A DNA stretch of 64,000 nt from contig CM051513.1 in the NCBI GenBank assembly GCA_028015205.1, positions 46,442,841-46,506,840 on the forward strand, given 5' to 3'. The notes beneath the pieces are model-generated. The model was not told the origin of the DNA. It saw only the letters and a program-made list of their open reading frames with translations, and did no database searches. Shown one piece after another: positions 61,426-64,000 of the stretch (its first letter is position 1; each line of letters opens with the position of its first letter). This DNA is from Mytilisepta virgata. Taxonomy: Eukaryota > Mollusca > Bivalvia > Mytilida > Mytilidae. Position numbers and translations under genes: made by a program.

Positions 61426-61754
61426 ATGTTGCCAGTTGTTTTATTCGTTTCTCTTTTCGGTAAGTTAAAATTACGGAATATTTTTTTAAAAGAAATTAAA
61501 GTAAAGCGGTGATTTTTTTTACTGTACACCAAATGATCATTCATAATACAAATACATTACTTCAGCGAATTTAATGGTAACATTTTTCTCTGTTATTGTA
61601 ACCTGTCTTTGTTATAACTTGCGGAACCTCGATATTATTTTTAATTGAGGCATTGCTGATTAAGATTTAATACAAGAAACTCCACACATATATTTTCGAT
61701 TATTAGATGACTAAAATTTATTTTCTCCCTTTTTTTCAGTGGTTGGATCTCTGG
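61426..61754 (+). CDS. 5' part of a second secreted micro-exon gene (runs off the window)
   Basis: Exon 1 coding part 61426-61459 gives MLPVVLFVSLF plus one base, then donor GTAAGT. Exon 2 at 61740-61754 (acceptor CTTTTTTTCAG, donor GTAAGT) is 15 nt, phase 1 at both ends, and adds VVGSL. Together they form a signal peptide. The coding length of exon 1, 34 nt ending in phase 1, equals that of the minus-strand gene, as do the TATA spacing and the following micro-exon. The product cannot be named from 16 residues. Further exons must lie beyond; none between 61755 and 64000 was convincing. Confidence 0.65.
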
Positions 61755-64000
61755 GTAAGTCATTAATTTATTTAAGTTTGATATTAGTTACTTCTTCGGA
61801 GCATTTTGAATGATTATAACACGTACACGAGGGCTGGATTCATATTTATAATCAATACCCCTATTTAAAATGCAATAAAAAAATTTAAAGCGCAATGAAC
61901 ATCCCAAAAATTACTAATTGTAAGATTTCAGTTTTTGTGATCTTTTTGTCCCTAATTAAGCACATTGAGTTAGTACATTTTATTAAAGCTGATATAGATT
62001 GGTAGTTAAAGTAATAACCGACTTTCCACGACGTAGCATAACAAAAACATGTTATTTGAATTTTGGTTCATTTGTATGTTTTGGAGTTTATTGTAGCGTC
62101 CCTTTCGCGGAACTAGCATGTATTATTGTTTAGTGGGTCAGCTGAAGCCCGCCAACGGGTGCGGGGTTTTCTCGCTGCGTTGACGACCCATTGGTAGCCT
62201 TAAGGTGTTTTCTGCTCTTTGGTCGGGTCGTTACACATTCCCCGTTTCCATTCTCTATTCCATAATCCAGAAAAGAGGTTTTCATATTTTAAAAAGAAAG
62301 ACATGGGTCGTTAGTGGACGAAAAAGCACAGCTTATTTTTTATCTATCAACTTTTCTATTTTAATTTTAAAAACTGAACGCCATTTTTACAGAATTAACA
62401 AAAAGCCACAATTCATAAATCAGTTTGTTTTTTATCTAAAAATTGTGAAATGACAAATATGACTTCAGTATATGATAGATACATGTTTGTGGTAAAAGAA
62501 AAGAATATCTACAGTGTTATAATATATCACATTATCAAAATATTAATTAAATGCTTGTTCATTACATAATTAGACACTTAAACATCAATTTGAAACTTAC
62601 ACATCATAAATAGCTGTAAATCATATAATGACATGACAATAACAAACAGAAATTTTAAACACTGTGAGGTCTTAAACTGAGCTGTATAACAACAGTGAAT
62701 TCTTATTTATATGAAAATAGAAAAAAAATCACACCACGGATCTATCAAGCTAAAATTATATTAATAACACCGTAACATTGTTTATTTATTGTTGACTAAT
62801 TAACGGTAGGATTTATTTAACAATTTCTTACTAACATGTAATTTTCAGAACATTTTCTAATATCAATTACACATGTTGCTATCAATTATTTTCCCCTTGA
62901 ATTTGAACTGATTACACACATGACATATTTTTACATGAATTAAGTGTGTATATTCACGGTTGCAAATATCACAACTTAGAGAAAATTTAAAACGATACAA
63001 AAATAAATATTAAAAAAAAATATATATGTTTGCCAATTTTGTGTTCTTCACACGATTGACTTATTTTGTCGAATAATTTTTAGTTTGAATATAGGCATCA
63101 ATTTCTTGACAGTTACAAATAAAAAGGATCTGCATTTTGAAGTCTTCCGATACTTGAAAATTTACAAAGTATATATCTTACGCATAGATGTGTAATTAGA
63201 TAAGGTCTTTTGATTTCAAAACATGTTGAATTGTTATGTCGGTTTTTCGTACTTGAATAAACGATAAATTTAGATCTTATGTAAATAATCAAAATATTTA
63301 TAACTGTAAGTAAGTAAATCTGTACTGAACAAAAGCGCATCGAAACAAAGAAAAACATGATATTAGTCAGTTGTGTTAACATCAAAAACAAATTTTGCTA
63401 TTTTTCAATTTTTGACACCCACACGTAAATGGTACTTTGACAGCTGACGAAAGGTCAGACCTTGTACTTGAATCAAACAACAAAATAAAAAAAGTAACAA
63501 AACAGAACGGAAACAACCTTACTCATTCCCTTGGTATATTAGACAAGACTATTTAACATTTCAAATTCAGTTAACAAAATATCCATCGCGCTAAGTTTAA
63601 TATTGTATTTATTTCTTTTTTTATTTGAAAATCAATTATCCAAAATAGGTTTTAAAATAGCTATCACTTTGATTAGTAAAAACGAAAGAAAACAATTTCA
63701 ATTAAGATCTTCACTGTCAAAATTACCAATTGTAATCAAAATATATTTCCACTGACATGGTTTCTGTCAAAATAATATATGTCAATGCAAGAAACATGTA
63801 TATTTTGGTGACATAATACCCTGTGTAATTTACCATGACATGCAATTAAAAATATTTTTTTTTGTTTTTATAACTTCTCCATTATAGTTTCAAGATGGAT
63901 CGTGGTATTTTGTGTGTCATTTTTTTTCTCAGTGACATATCAAGCAAATTAGTATTTATTAAGAGCAAAAAAAGTAGCATCAGGATAGGTCTTCCGTAAA
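61755..64000. other. Presumed intron of the plus-strand gene
   Basis: Contains the interspersed repeat at 62138-62263 and AT-rich sequence. Acceptor-like TTTTCAG at about 62843-62849 and TTTTTTTTCTCAG near 63939-63951 lead into frames without a matching phase-1 donor, so no exon is called. Confidence 0.35.
62138..62263 (+). repeat. Interspersed repeat (CAGCTGAAGCCCGCC family)
   Basis: Best-preserved copy here: GTCAGCTGAAGCCCGCC, CTGCGTTGACGACCCATTGG, TTTCTGCTCTTTGGTCGGGT, then CACATTCCCCGTTTCCAT. Confidence 0.6.

Noticed and set aside
62843..62960. Possible third exon of the plus-strand gene after TTTTCAG
   Set aside because: The phase-1 reading stays open for about 30 codons but no matching phase-1 donor is present before the stop.

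Overview
This is a eukaryotic, AT-rich, intron- and repeat-dominated window. It has no operons, bacterial genes, CRISPR array, rRNA or tRNA gene. The repeat content points to a marine bivalve, most likely a mussel: tRNA-derived SINEs with target-site duplications, many 5'-truncated copies of non-LTR retrotransposon 3' ends of a type I associate with mollusc genomes, and several small TTAA-flanked inverted-repeat elements. The species call is inference; no diagnostic housekeeping gene is present.

The main gene runs on the minus strand from a TATA box near 21,540 to about 1,870-2,190. I assembled it by hand from splice sites. A 34-nt coding first exon carries a signal peptide. It is followed by 19 short internal exons of 12-78 nt (eight of 30 nt or less, three of exactly 12 nt) and one long 3' exon. 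Every internal exon is a multiple of three and every intron is phase 1, so any exon can be skipped without breaking the frame. The product is a secreted, cysteine-free, Pro/Val/Lys/His/Arg/Ile-rich protein with a Gly/Ser/Tyr-rich C-terminal part. It resembles structural matrix proteins of shell, periostracum or byssus, but I cannot assign it to a named family. The architecture recalls the micro-exon genes of schistosomes.

A second gene of the same design begins on the plus strand at 61,426. It has a TATA box, a 34-nt coding signal-peptide exon ending in phase 1, then a 15-nt symmetric micro-exon. It leaves the window at the right end. The two genes point away from each other and are separated by about 40 kb.

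The 21.6-61.3 kb interval has no gene I can support. It is a mosaic of mobile-element debris and structured repeats: a decayed reverse-transcriptase C-terminus (38.7-39.5 kb), other RT 3' fragments, SINEs (one intact with a 14-bp target duplication, one interrupted by another repeat), a five-copy hairpin repeat family, TTAA-ended MITEs, a pogo/Tigger-like MITE, long palindromes (45.5 and 51.3 kb), a 2-kb fold-back of opposing ~155-bp arrays (46.6-48.7 kb), and minisatellites with ~27, 38, 58-60 and 73 bp units. Several of the same families also sit inside introns of the minus-strand gene.
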